Positions 52,565 through 61,800 of a stretch of 64,000 nt of DNA are shown here, piece by piece (the first letter of the stretch is position 1; every line of letters starts with the position of its first letter). Under the pieces are notes generated by a model. It did no database searches. It was not told the origin of the DNA and worked only from the letters and a program-made list of their open reading frames with translations. The stretch comes from an uncultured Clostridia bacterium. Lineage in GTDB: Bacteria; Bacillota; Clostridia; Christensenellales; UBA1242. The translations under genes and the position numbers were made by a program. The DNA lies in assembly GCA_944382715.1 (NCBI GenBank), contig CALWNC010000007.1, forward strand, positions 1 through 64,000, written 5' to 3'.

Positions 52565-52601
52565 CATAGAAAAAACTAAAAACTTTTTCTATGTCTTTTT
52601 T
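52565..52601 (+). terminator. attenuator-like terminator in the rep leader
   Basis: CATAGAAAAA / TTTTTCTATG with a 9-nt loop, followed by a T-rich stretch, 34 bp before the small ORF at 52635. Since it lies upstream of the genes it would control, premature termination of the rep transcript is a natural reading. Confidence 0.6.
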
Positions 52602-52634
52602 GACTCCAAAAATCTAAAAAAAGGAGTTAAAAAA

Positions 52635-52760
52635 ATGAAAACTGAAACAACAAATTTAATAGACATTACACTATTAGACAATGAATTTTTTGTGGCTATG
52701 TTGAATCAGATATTAGCCCACAAAAAAAGAGAGGTGCAAAATGGACTACCCAAAAACTAA
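52635..52760 (+). CDS. 41-residue small protein overlapping rep
   Basis: A short frame, MKTETTNLIDITLLDNEFFV and onward, with a strong AAAGGAG RBS. It overlaps the rep start by 20 bp, so rep is probably translated by coupling from it. No family recognised. Similar leader-size genes are often seen directly before Rep genes of integrated elements. Confidence 0.65.
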   Translation: MKTETTNLIDITLLDNEFFVAMLNQILAHKKREVQNGLPKN

Positions 52761-53616
52761 AGTATATTTTGATGGTAGTCATTACATTGGCATACCTCAC
52801 ACAACACAACCACATAAGAAAAGAAAAAACAAACCAAAAGAAAAAGACACAAGAGAAGAAAAAGTAAAGGAAATTTACAAAGAAAGCAAAGGAACTAAAA
52901 AAGAAAAATTAGAAAACACTATTGAAGAAATAGACAAAGAAATTAAAGATATTGAAAAATCTACGGAACTAGTAAACAAAACATTAGATAAAGAAAGAAG
53001 AAATAGAATTGTTAGATATACAAGATTGATTAGAAAAATCAGATTACAACAATGGACTCACTTTTGCACTTTTACTTATGACTCTAACAAATTAACCGAA
53101 GAAAAATTTAGAAAGAAATTATTAAATTGCTTAAATCATTTAGCACATAGGAAGAACTGGAAATATGTAGGAGTTTTTGAACGAAGCCCAGACCTTAAAC
53201 GATTACATTTTCACGGAATATTTTTAATACCACAAATGGTTGGCGAAATTATTGAAACAAAAGATTATTCTACTAAAACACACCAAATGCAAATAGCATT
53301 ACAAAATACCTTCTTTTTAGAAAGATTTGGAAGAAATGATTTTAGACCACTAGATGAAAATAGTATTCAAGATGCAGTAAGTTATATAACCAAATACATT
53401 AACAAAACTGGTGAAAAAGTCATTTATTCAAGACACTTACAAACATATTTCATAACTGACATTATAGAAGAAGATGTTGTTTGCACTATTGGTCAAGAAG
53501 ATAGAAAAATACTTTTGTTTGATGATTTCAAATGCTTGGACTTTGAAACTGGCGAAGTTTTAGGTCAAGTAAGCAAAGATAAGGAACTAATAAACAAATT
53601 GCCAAAGGGTTATTGA
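52741..53616 (+). CDS. HUH-type rolling-circle replication initiator (Rep)
   Basis: A 291-residue protein. Residues ~30-90 are a basic, charged coiled region. The catalytic core has HFCTFTYDSN (motif 1), RLHFHGIFLIP with the HUH pair H156 and H158, and AVSYITKYINK with candidate nicking tyrosines Y215 and Y219. This is the arrangement of rolling-circle Rep endonucleases that nick one strand at an origin and covalently hold its 5' end. A GAGGTG RBS precedes the ATG. No helicase domain is fused. Confidence 0.85.
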   Translation: MDYPKTKVYFDGSHYIGIPHTTQPHKKRKNKPKEKDTREEKVKEIYKESKGTKKEKLENTIEEIDKEIKDIEKSTELVNKTLDKERRNRIVRYTRLIRKIRLQQWTHFCTFTYDSNKLTEEKFRKKLLNCLNHLAHRKNWKYVGVFERSPDLKRLHFHGIFLIPQMVGEIIETKDYSTKTHQMQIALQNTFFLERFGRNDFRPLDENSIQDAVSYITKYINKTGEKVIYSRHLQTYFITDIIEEDVVCTIGQEDRKILLFDDFKCLDFETGEVLGQVSKDKELINKLPKGY

Positions 53617-53765
53617 TTGTCTTTCGTAAGCGAAGTCTAAACGAAAACTCTTTTTAGTCAAGGTTAAAGTGCATTGATTCTCAAACCTTGACTAAAAAAT
53701 AGCAATTTTAAAAATTAAATATTTTTAACCCTTTTCGTTTCTTTTCGCTTTTGTCCGAAAGACAA
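53617..53765. repeat. nested 149-bp inverted repeat between rep and the recombinase
   Basis: From outside in: TTGTCTTTCG / CGAAAGACAA, AAGCGAA / TTCGCTT, AAACGAAAA / TTTTCGTTT, and a perfect 15-bp core TTTTTAGTCAAGGTT / AACCTTGACTAAAAA (53651-53665, 53684-53698). All arms are in nested order, so the whole region can fold back once. It could be a single-strand origin or a recombination site. Confidence 0.8.
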
Positions 53766-53798
53766 ATAAAAAAAATAAATATAAAAGGAGAAAATAAA

Positions 53799-55292
53799 AT
53801 GAAAACAGCTGTAATATATGCTAGATATTCAAGCAATAATCAAACCGAACAATCTATTGAAGGACAAGTCCATGTTTGTCAAGATTTCGCTAAAAAGAAT
53901 GACATAATCATTGTTGATTCATACATTGACCGAGCAATTAGTGGAACAACTGACAATCGTGATTCTTTCCAACAAATGCTAAAAGATAGCAACAACAAAA
54001 AATGGGACTATGTATTAGTTTACAAATTAGACAGGTTCGCAAGAAACAAATTTGAATCTGCAATTCATAGAAAACACTTAAAAGATAATGGTGTTAAATT
54101 ATTATCAGTAATGGAAAATATTCCTGAAACACCAGAAGGAATATTATTAGAATCTTTACTTGAAGGAATGAACCAATATTATAGCGAAGAATTAGCACAA
54201 AAAGTTAGTCGTGGACTACACGAATCAAGAATGAAAGGACATTGTATAGGTTCAGTGCCTTATGGCTATATCAAGGAAAATAAAAAACTAATAATCAATG
54301 AAGAACAAGCATTGATATTAAATAGAATCTATGAAGATTATTCTAATGGTTATACTATATTACAAATATCACGAATGTTTGCTCAAGAAAATATAACTAA
54401 TAATGGCAGACCTTTTATACCTGATACAATAAGAGATTTCTTACAAAGAAAAACATATACTGGCGAATATGAAATAAATGGTAAGCAATACAATAACATA
54501 TACCCACCAATCATTTCTAAAGAATTATTCGAAAAAGTAAAAACAAGATTAGATAAAACTAAATATGGTTGTAGAAAACCTAATCACGATATATTCAAAC
54601 TAAAAGATAAAATATATTGTGGTTGTTGTAATAGAAAAATGTATCCAGTATCTGCAAAAAATTATGATGGTAGTCCATTAAGATATTACAAATGTTTAAC
54701 AACAAAAAAGAGAAATTGTTCAACTGGAAATATAGACAAAAACTTTATAGAAAATGTAATTGATAGATTCTTAATAGACCAATTCAATACACCTAAAAAT
54801 CTTGAAGAAATAACTAATAAAATATATGAAGTTCAAAAACAACAACTTTGTAGTAATAATTTGCTAAACTCATTAAAAAGAGATTTACAAAAAACAAATA
54901 CTTCTATTTCTAATTTATTGTCTGCAATAGAAAAAGGAATATTTACAACTACTACAAAACAGCGACTTGAAGAATTAGAACAACAAAAACAAACTTTAAC
55001 TGAAAAATTGATAATTGAAGAATCTAAACAAACTTTTGAATTATCTAAAGAAGATATTAAAGAGCATTTTAGATATATTATGAAAGAATGTCCTAATTGT
55101 GCTATACAACAACTAATACAAAGAGTAAATGTGTATAGCAATAAGATTGAAATTATTCTTAATTCTTCTAACCAAAGTAATGAAAGGACAATCAAACAAG
55201 TATTTACTGAAACTCTTACAACTCAAAGACAATTTAAAGGTGGTAAAACAAAAACAAGAACTAAAACTTATGATATTTACTTAATTATTTAG
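53799..55292 (+). CDS. large serine recombinase
   Basis: A 497-residue integrase. The resolvase domain shows VIYARYSSNNQTEQS with the likely nucleophile Ser11, DRAISGTTDNRDSF and LVYKLDRFARN. A recombinase domain (VPYGYI, GRPFIPDTIRDFLQRKTYTGEY) follows. A zinc ribbon has C274, C277, C299 and C307. A long coiled coil is seen at ~345-420. Enzymes of this kind insert and excise elements at short att sites without host factors. An AAAGGAG RBS supports the ATG at 53799. Confidence 0.93.
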   Translation: MKTAVIYARYSSNNQTEQSIEGQVHVCQDFAKKNDIIIVDSYIDRAISGTTDNRDSFQQMLKDSNNKKWDYVLVYKLDRFARNKFESAIHRKHLKDNGVKLLSVMENIPETPEGILLESLLEGMNQYYSEELAQKVSRGLHESRMKGHCIGSVPYGYIKENKKLIINEEQALILNRIYEDYSNGYTILQISRMFAQENITNNGRPFIPDTIRDFLQRKTYTGEYEINGKQYNNIYPPIISKELFEKVKTRLDKTKYGCRKPNHDIFKLKDKIYCGCCNRKMYPVSAKNYDGSPLRYYKCLTTKKRNCSTGNIDKNFIENVIDRFLIDQFNTPKNLEEITNKIYEVQKQQLCSNNLLNSLKRDLQKTNTSISNLLSAIEKGIFTTTTKQRLEELEQQKQTLTEKLIIEESKQTFELSKEDIKEHFRYIMKECPNCAIQQLIQRVNVYSNKIEIILNSSNQSNERTIKQVFTETLTTQRQFKGGKTKTRTKTYDIYLII

Positions 55293-55301
55293 AATAGAAA
55301 A

Positions 55302-55350
55302 AAGAGTATAATTTCAAACAACAAATTTGATTTTATACTCTTAATTTTAT
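55302..55350 (+). terminator. terminator after the recombinase
   Basis: AAGAGTATAA / TTATACTCTT followed by AATTTTATTT, 9 bp after the recombinase stop. Confidence 0.75.
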
Positions 55351-55518
55351 TTGCCTAATTTATTCCATGGTGTTCTTGACACGAGCCTCCACGAAATGGT
55401 TATTCTAGGGCATACGGGCAAGGGAAAGAAATTGCAGGCAATTATCTTTTCTTGCCCTTGGCAACAAGCCTATACCATTTCTACTCATGTCAAGAACCTT
55501 TCACGGCATAAAGGCAAA
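55350..55518. repeat. ~170-nt bulged foldback at the right end of the element
   Basis: Seven pairings nest in order around one apex: TTTGCCT/AGGCAAA, TTCTTGACA/TGTCAAGAA, GAAATGGT/ACCATTTC, TAGG/CCTA, GGGCAAG/CTTGCCC, GAAA-GA/TCTTTTC and ATTGC/GCAAT. The tip is near 55436. It is GC-richer than the flanks and non-coding. A further hairpin TTAGGAC/GTCCTAA (~55529-55548) follows. It could be a structured RNA or an att/origin structure. Confidence 0.8.
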
Positions 55519-55668
55519 TAAAAAAGAATTAGGACTTTTGAGTCCTAACTCTCTTTGAAAATAACACTAGTTTCAATTTCCTTTGCTCTATAAATTTATT
55601 TTTTATTCGTATATTTTGCTAAGTTTTCTAAAAAAATTCACAAGATATAAAAAAATGTCAAAAATTAA

Positions 55669-55697
55669 TTGCATTAAACTTTTTGCTTTGGTATAAT
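55669..55697 (+). promoter_or_regulatory. SigA promoter of ppdK with extended -10
   Basis: TTGCAT (55669-55674), a 17-bp spacer, and TGG-TATAAT (55692-55697). The ~47-nt leader contains a small hairpin GTAGTT-GA-AACTAC. Confidence 0.8.
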
Positions 55698-55750
55698 CAT
55701 AAGTGGCTGGTAGTTGAAACTACTAGTATTATTTACAAGGAGATTTTTTT

Positions 55751-58411
55751 ATGCATAAATATGTTTATAAGTTTGCCGAAGGCAACAAAGACATGCGTGA
55801 ACTTCTAGGTGGTAAGGGTGCTAACCTTGCTGAAATGGCTAGACTTGGTTTCCCAGTTCCTAATGGTTTCACCATCTCTACCGAAGCTTGTACACAGTAC
55901 TATGAAGACGGCAGAGAAATTAACGAAGAAATTCAAGAACAAATCAATGCACACATTGCTTGGCTTGAAGAAGAAAATGGTAAAAAGTTTGGCGATCCAA
56001 ATGATCCATTACTCGTTTCTGTTAGATCAGGTGCAAGAGCTTCTATGCCTGGTATGATGGATACCATTTTAAACCTTGGTTTGAACGATGTTGCCGTTGA
56101 AGGATTTGCTAAAAAGACCAATAATCCTAGATTTGCATACGACTCTTACAGAAGATTCATTCAAATGTATTCTGATGTCGTAATGGAAGTTTCTAAAAAG
56201 GAATTTGAGTCTAAAATTGACGCTTTAAAGGAAAAGAGAGGTGTTAAACTTGATGTTGACCTTACCGTAGATGACCTTAAAGAACTTGTTGCTGATTTTA
56301 AAGCAACATACAAAAATGCTCTTGGAAAAGATTTCCCACAAGATGCAAAAGAACAACTTATGGGTGCAGTTAAAGCTGTATTTAGATCTTGGGATAATCC
56401 TAGAGCAAATGTTTACAGACAAATGAATGATATTCCTTATTCTTGGGGAACTGCTGTAAATGTACAAACTATGGTATTTGGTAATATGGGTGAAACTTCT
56501 GGTACTGGTGTTGCTTTCTCTCGTAACCCTGCTACTGGTGAACCTGGACTTATGGGTGAATACCTTATGAACGCACAAGGTGAAGACGTTGTTGCCGGTG
56601 TTCGTACTCCTGAAAAAGTTGAAACTTCACTTAAAGAACATAACCCTGCTGTTTATAATCAATTACTTGAAACTGCTAAAAAGCTTGAAAATCACTTCCA
56701 TGACATGCAAGATATGGAATTTACCGTTCAAGAAGGTAAACTCTATATGCTTCAAACAAGAAATGGTAAAAGAACTGCTACTGCTGCTCTTAGAATCGCT
56801 TGTGACCTTGTTGATGAAGGTATGATTGATGAAAAAGAAGCTGTTTGTATGATTGATCCTAAATCACTTGATCAATTATTACACCCACAATTTGACCCTA
56901 CAGCTTTAAAACAAGCAAAAGAAATTGCTACTGGTCTTAACGCCTCTCCAGGTGCTGGAACAGGTAAAGTTGTATTTACAGCTGAAGATGTTGTTGATTG
57001 GGTTAAAAATAAAGGTGAAAAGAAAGTTATTCTTGTTCGTCTTGAAACTTCTCCAGAAGACATTGTTGGTATGCAATATTCACAAGGTATCTTAACCGTT
57101 CGTGGTGGTATGACTTCTCACGCAGCAGTTGTTGCTCGTGGTATGGGTGCTTGCTGTGTATCTGGTTGTGGTGACTCTAACGAAGTATCTATTGATGAAG
57201 AAAAGAAAGTTATTACCATCAATGGTGTTACATTCCATGAAGGTGATTACATGAGTCTTGATGGTTCTACTGGTAAAATTTACGCAGAAGAGATTAAGAC
57301 TATTCCTGCTGATATTAATTCTGGCTACTTTGGCAGAATTATGGCTTGGGCAGATAAATATAAAGCATTACAGGTAAGAACAAATGCAGATACTCCAAAA
57401 GATGCTAAGCAAGCTGCTTCATTTGGTGCACAAGGCATTGGACTTTGTAGAACTGAACATATGTTCTTTAAAGAGGACAGGATTCCTGCAATCCGTGAAA
57501 TGATTTGTTCAGATACTGTTGAACAGAGAAAGGCTGCTCTTGCTAAACTTCTTCCAATGCAACAATCTGACTTTGAAGGTCTTTATGAAGCTATGGAAGG
57601 TAAAGATGTTACTATAAGATTTCTTGATCCACCTCTACATGAATTTGTTCCTACATCAGAAGAAGATATTAAGCTTTTAGCAGATTCTCAAGGCAAAACT
57701 GTTGAACAAATTAAAGCATTAATTGAATCTCTTAAAGAATTTAACCCTATGATGGGTCATAGAGGTTGCCGTCTTACAGTTACATATCCTGAAATTGCTG
57801 AAATGCAAACAAGAGCCGTTATGCAAGCTGCTATTAATGTTGGTAAAAAACACCCAGAATGGCATATCGTTGCTGAAATTATGATTCCACTTGTTGGTGA
57901 AGTTAAAGAGCTTAAATATGTTAAAGATATTGTTGTTAAGACTGCTGAAACAGTTTTGGCTGAAAATGGCTTAACAAAAGAGCAAGCTCCATATCAAGTT
58001 GGTACTATGATTGAAATTCCAAGAGCAGCTCTTACTGCTGATGAAATTGCAAAAGAAGCTGAATTCTTCTCATTTGGTACAAATGACTTAACACAAATGA
58101 CATTTGGTTTCTCAAGAGACGATGCTGGTAAATTCTTAGGTGAATATTATCAAAAGAAAATTTATGAATTTGACCCATTTGCAAAACTTGACCAAGTTGG
58201 TGTTGGTAAACTTGTTAAAATGGCAGTTGATTTGGGTAAATCAACACGTCCTGATATCACACTTGGTATTTGTGGTGAACATGGTGGTGATCCTTCTACT
58301 GTTGAGTTCTGTCATAAAGTTGGACTTACTTATGTATCTTGCTCACCATTTAGAGTTCCTATTGCTAGACTTGCTGCAGCTCAAGCAAATATTAAATATC
58401 CAAGAGCATAA
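55751..58411 (+). CDS. ppdK: pyruvate, phosphate dikinase
   Basis: An 886-residue PPDK that interconverts pyruvate + ATP + Pi with PEP + AMP + PPi. The N-terminal nucleotide-binding domain starts LLGGKGANLAEMARLG. The swivelling domain has GGMTSHAAVVARGMG, with the phosphorylated His457 and the regulatory-type Thr455. The C-terminal PEP domain has GICGEHGGDPS with Cys841. An AAGGAG RBS lies before the ATG. Codon use is noticeably biased (GGT, GTT, CTT), as expected for a highly expressed glycolytic gene. Confidence 0.97.
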   Translation: MHKYVYKFAEGNKDMRELLGGKGANLAEMARLGFPVPNGFTISTEACTQYYEDGREINEEIQEQINAHIAWLEEENGKKFGDPNDPLLVSVRSGARASMPGMMDTILNLGLNDVAVEGFAKKTNNPRFAYDSYRRFIQMYSDVVMEVSKKEFESKIDALKEKRGVKLDVDLTVDDLKELVADFKATYKNALGKDFPQDAKEQLMGAVKAVFRSWDNPRANVYRQMNDIPYSWGTAVNVQTMVFGNMGETSGTGVAFSRNPATGEPGLMGEYLMNAQGEDVVAGVRTPEKVETSLKEHNPAVYNQLLETAKKLENHFHDMQDMEFTVQEGKLYMLQTRNGKRTATAALRIACDLVDEGMIDEKEAVCMIDPKSLDQLLHPQFDPTALKQAKEIATGLNASPGAGTGKVVFTAEDVVDWVKNKGEKKVILVRLETSPEDIVGMQYSQGILTVRGGMTSHAAVVARGMGACCVSGCGDSNEVSIDEEKKVITINGVTFHEGDYMSLDGSTGKIYAEEIKTIPADINSGYFGRIMAWADKYKALQVRTNADTPKDAKQAASFGAQGIGLCRTEHMFFKEDRIPAIREMICSDTVEQRKAALAKLLPMQQSDFEGLYEAMEGKDVTIRFLDPPLHEFVPTSEEDIKLLADSQGKTVEQIKALIESLKEFNPMMGHRGCRLTVTYPEIAEMQTRAVMQAAINVGKKHPEWHIVAEIMIPLVGEVKELKYVKDIVVKTAETVLAENGLTKEQAPYQVGTMIEIPRAALTADEIAKEAEFFSFGTNDLTQMTFGFSRDDAGKFLGEYYQKKIYEFDPFAKLDQVGVGKLVKMAVDLGKSTRPDITLGICGEHGGDPSTVEFCHKVGLTYVSCSPFRVPIARLAAAQANIKYPRA

Positions 58412-58460
58412 TTTAACTTTAGTCTTTGATTGAATTATGTGATTGAGATTTATAATTTAA

Positions 58461-58494
58461 AAACTTCTAAGTATTTTGCTTAGGAGTTTTTTAT
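58461..58494 (+). terminator. ppdK terminator
   Basis: AAACTtCTAAG / CTTAGgAGTTT (one T-G pair) followed by a T-run. The 464-bp gap to the next gene otherwise holds an AT-rich stretch and the two signals below. Confidence 0.75.
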
Positions 58495-58736
58495 TTTAAT
58501 CTATTAAAAAAATAAAATCTATAATAAAATTTCGTTAGTCTTAAAAATCTAATTTGTGATTTGTTTTGTAAATAAAGATAGTCAAATGTATTTATAAAAA
58601 ACTGCATTTTAAACTGCAACTTAGTTAAATTTCAATTTATTCCGACTAATTTTATAAAAAAAACTTTATAAAATAACAAAATAAAATAAATACTAAAATT
58701 TAATATAATTAAAATTAAATATAATATCATTTAAAT

Positions 58737-58773
58737 AAAAATCATTTTTACAAGAATGATTTTTATCTTTTTT
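58737..58773 (+). terminator. second terminator-like hairpin upstream of the surface-lipoprotein gene
   Basis: AAAAATCATT / AATGATTTTT with an 8-nt loop and further T residues. The purpose is unclear, since no gene is seen between it and the ppdK terminator; it may insulate the next promoter. Confidence 0.55.
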
Positions 58774-58787
58774 AATAATCTTTTTGT

Positions 58788-58817
58788 TTGACAATAAAAT
58801 ATAAAAAAAATTATAAT
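58788..58817 (+). promoter_or_regulatory. SigA promoter of the surface lipoprotein gene
   Basis: Perfect TTGACA (58788-58793), an 18-bp spacer and perfect TATAAT (58812-58817). Confidence 0.8.
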
Positions 58818-58875
58818 TATATTAGTGTAAATTTCACAAAATAGATTTGATTTATGTTGAGGGAGGAAAGGTATT

Positions 58876-61800
58876 ATGCTTAAAAATTCTAAGAAAATTT
58901 TGATGCTTTTATTAATCATACCTTGTTTATTTATTTTTTCAAGTTGTAAAAAAAATAATCCACCAGAAAATAGTGTTCAAACTTATAGTATTACATATGT
59001 TTTGAATGGTGGTGAGAATAATAAAAGTAATCCAACTAGTTATACAAACACGTCAGAGACATTTTCTCTTTTAACGCCACAAAAATCTCATTATGATTTT
59101 TTAGGTTGGTATTCTGATGAAAATTATTCAAATCAAGTATTTCAAATTGAAAAAGGAAGTTCGGGAGATAAGACTTTATATGCAAAGTGGAGTCCTAAAA
59201 GCTATGATTTAATTTATATTCTTAATGGTGGTACAAATAATCCTGGTAACCCATCAAATTATACTTTTGAAAGTGAGGATATTGTATTGCTTGAACCAAA
59301 ATACAAAGATTATGAATTTGATGGTTGGTATCTTGATTCAAGTTTCATTTCAAAAGTTAGTGTAATAACAAAAGGTTCTTCAGGTAAAAAAACTCTTTAT
59401 GCAAAGTGGAAAGATATAACATATACAATTAATTATAAGCTTAATGGTGGTTTAAATAACGAAGCCAATCCATTAACTTTTACATTAGAAAGTCCAACAA
59501 TAACATTGCTTGAACCTACTAAATTTGGATATAATTTTAAAGGTTGGTTTACTGATGAAGAATATAAAAATCAAATTACTAAAATTGAAAAAGGTACAAC
59601 AACTTCTTTAACACTTTATGCAAAGTGGGAATGCATAAATTACGATATTATTTATGTCTTAAATGGTGGAACTAACAATGCTGAAAATCCTAATACTTAC
59701 ACAATTGAAAGTAGCGTAAATTTATCAAACCCAACGAGGTATGGTTATAATTTTGATGGTTGGTATGCAGATGCAGAGTTTTCTAGTAGTAAATCTGATA
59801 TAGCAATTGGTTCAAGTGGAGTTCAAACTTTTTATGCAAAATGGATAGCTAAAACGCATACAATTACTTTTAATTATGATGGGGCTGACAGAAATAATGA
59901 AATAGAAAGTATTATTGTTACTTTTAATGAACCAATAGGTACTCTTCCAAATCCAGAAAAAGATGATTATACCTTTGCAGGTTGGTGGAGAAATAATTCA
60001 CTTTATGATGAAAATACATTATTTAATATTGATGATGATATAGAATTAACGGCATTTTGGAGATTAACAGCAGAAACACTAACCTATACTGTAATATTTG
60101 ACACATTAGGTGGAAGTGTGATTGCACCAATTAAAGATATACCATTTGCCTCTAAAATTCAAAAACCCACAAATCCAATAAAGACTGGTTATAAATTTGT
60201 TGGTTGGTATTTAAACAACGATGAGTGGGATTTTAATAGTAGTGCTGTTACAGATAATATAACTTTAACTGCAAAGTGGGAACTTGTAGTTTATAGTATA
60301 ACATATCATCTTGATGAAGGTTTAAATAGTAAACTTAATCCAAGTGAATATACTATTGAAAGTGAAACAATTACTCTTTCTAATCCAAACAAAGATAATT
60401 TTGATTTTCTTGGTTGGTATTTAGATGAGAAATTTACACTTCCAATTACTGAAATCGTTAAGGGGAGTTATGGAAATTTGGAAATCTATGCCTGTTGGAG
60501 AGAAAAGGAAATTACAAAATCAACAGCAGATATAACGATTAATTATAACTTACCTGAACAATTAAATACTCTTTATTCAAATACAACGCTTACATTGTCT
60601 GTTGGAACAAGACAAGACTTACAGAATTTTAATAACTTAAATTTAAGATATTATTTTAAGGGATATTATTATTTTAGCATAGATAATCAAAGAATTGACC
60701 TAGAAGAGAATGTTTATTATGTTGAAACTTCAAGAGATCTCACAATATTTGCTGACTGGGATACTGAAAATCTTTTAAAATATTATTTTACAGATGGTTT
60801 AATGTTTAATATAGATGAAGAGAATAATACCGCATCAATTATAAGTTATTCTGGAAGTTCTAGTACAATCTATATTCCTGAATATTATAAGTATAATGAT
60901 AAAGATTACCTTATTTCGAGCATTGGTGATGGAAGTTTTGATAATGATTACATAGTAACAAACATTAATTTTCTTCCTCGTAATAGTACAATAGAAATTG
61001 GAATTCTTGCATTTAGAAATAGTGCTATTGAAAATTTTGATTTTACTTATGTTTCAAAAATTGGTGAAAGTGCATTTTCAGATTCAAATATTAAAGAATT
61101 TATATCAAGTCAGAATTTAATTTCTATTGATTCATATGCGTTTATTAACTGCAAAGGTCTTGAAAATGTTAATTTATCAGATTCAAGTTCATCGTTTACA
61201 TTAATTCCTAATTATGCATTTTCAGGTTGTGTTAAATTAACATCTATTACTTTACCTAATAGAGTTATGCAAATTAGAAATTATTGTTTTGATGGTTGTA
61301 CAAGCTTAACTTCAATTGATTTTCTTTCTTCACTTTCAGAAGGTTCAAGCTTGAATAGTTATGTATTTAATAATTGTACTGGTCTTGAAAGTGTAATAAT
61401 GCCAAATGTTATAACTTCTGTTGGATATTATATTTTCTTAGGTTGTGAAAATTTAAAAAGTATTGAATTAAACAATCTTTTCGATACTAATTCAAATTTC
61501 AGAACAATATTTGGACTAGATAATATTGAAACTATAACAATTGGTGGTTCAAAGGTAACTTCTATTTCAAGTAACTATTTTAATTCTTTACCAAGTTTAA
61601 CAACTTTTAGAATGGGTAATTACATTGAAATTGTAAATGAAAATGCATTTAAAGATTGTCCTCTTCTTAGTAATATTCAATTCTCAGACAATCTTATCAT
61701 AGATGAATTTAATATTAATGCTTTTGTTGGTACGTATTGGTATGAACAATTAAACGATATATTGGTAATTGGCACAACAATAGTTTATATCCCTGCTAGT

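Larger units (their letters stand above)
46602..55576. mobile_element. putative integrated rolling-circle element with defence genes
   Basis: The interval between recO and ppdK holds an HUH Rep, a large serine recombinase, unusual hairpins and repeats, and a restriction/Kiwa-like cargo operon. None of these belong to the housekeeping run on either side. A 13-bp perfect inverted repeat (TTGAAACTAGTGT) at 46602-46614 and 55564-55576 brackets it. A looser direct match, CTAACT-n2/3-TTTGAAA-n-TA, at 46593 and 55545 could instead be the recombination core. The exact ends are not proven. Conjugation genes are absent, so it would need help to move between cells. Confidence 0.55.
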
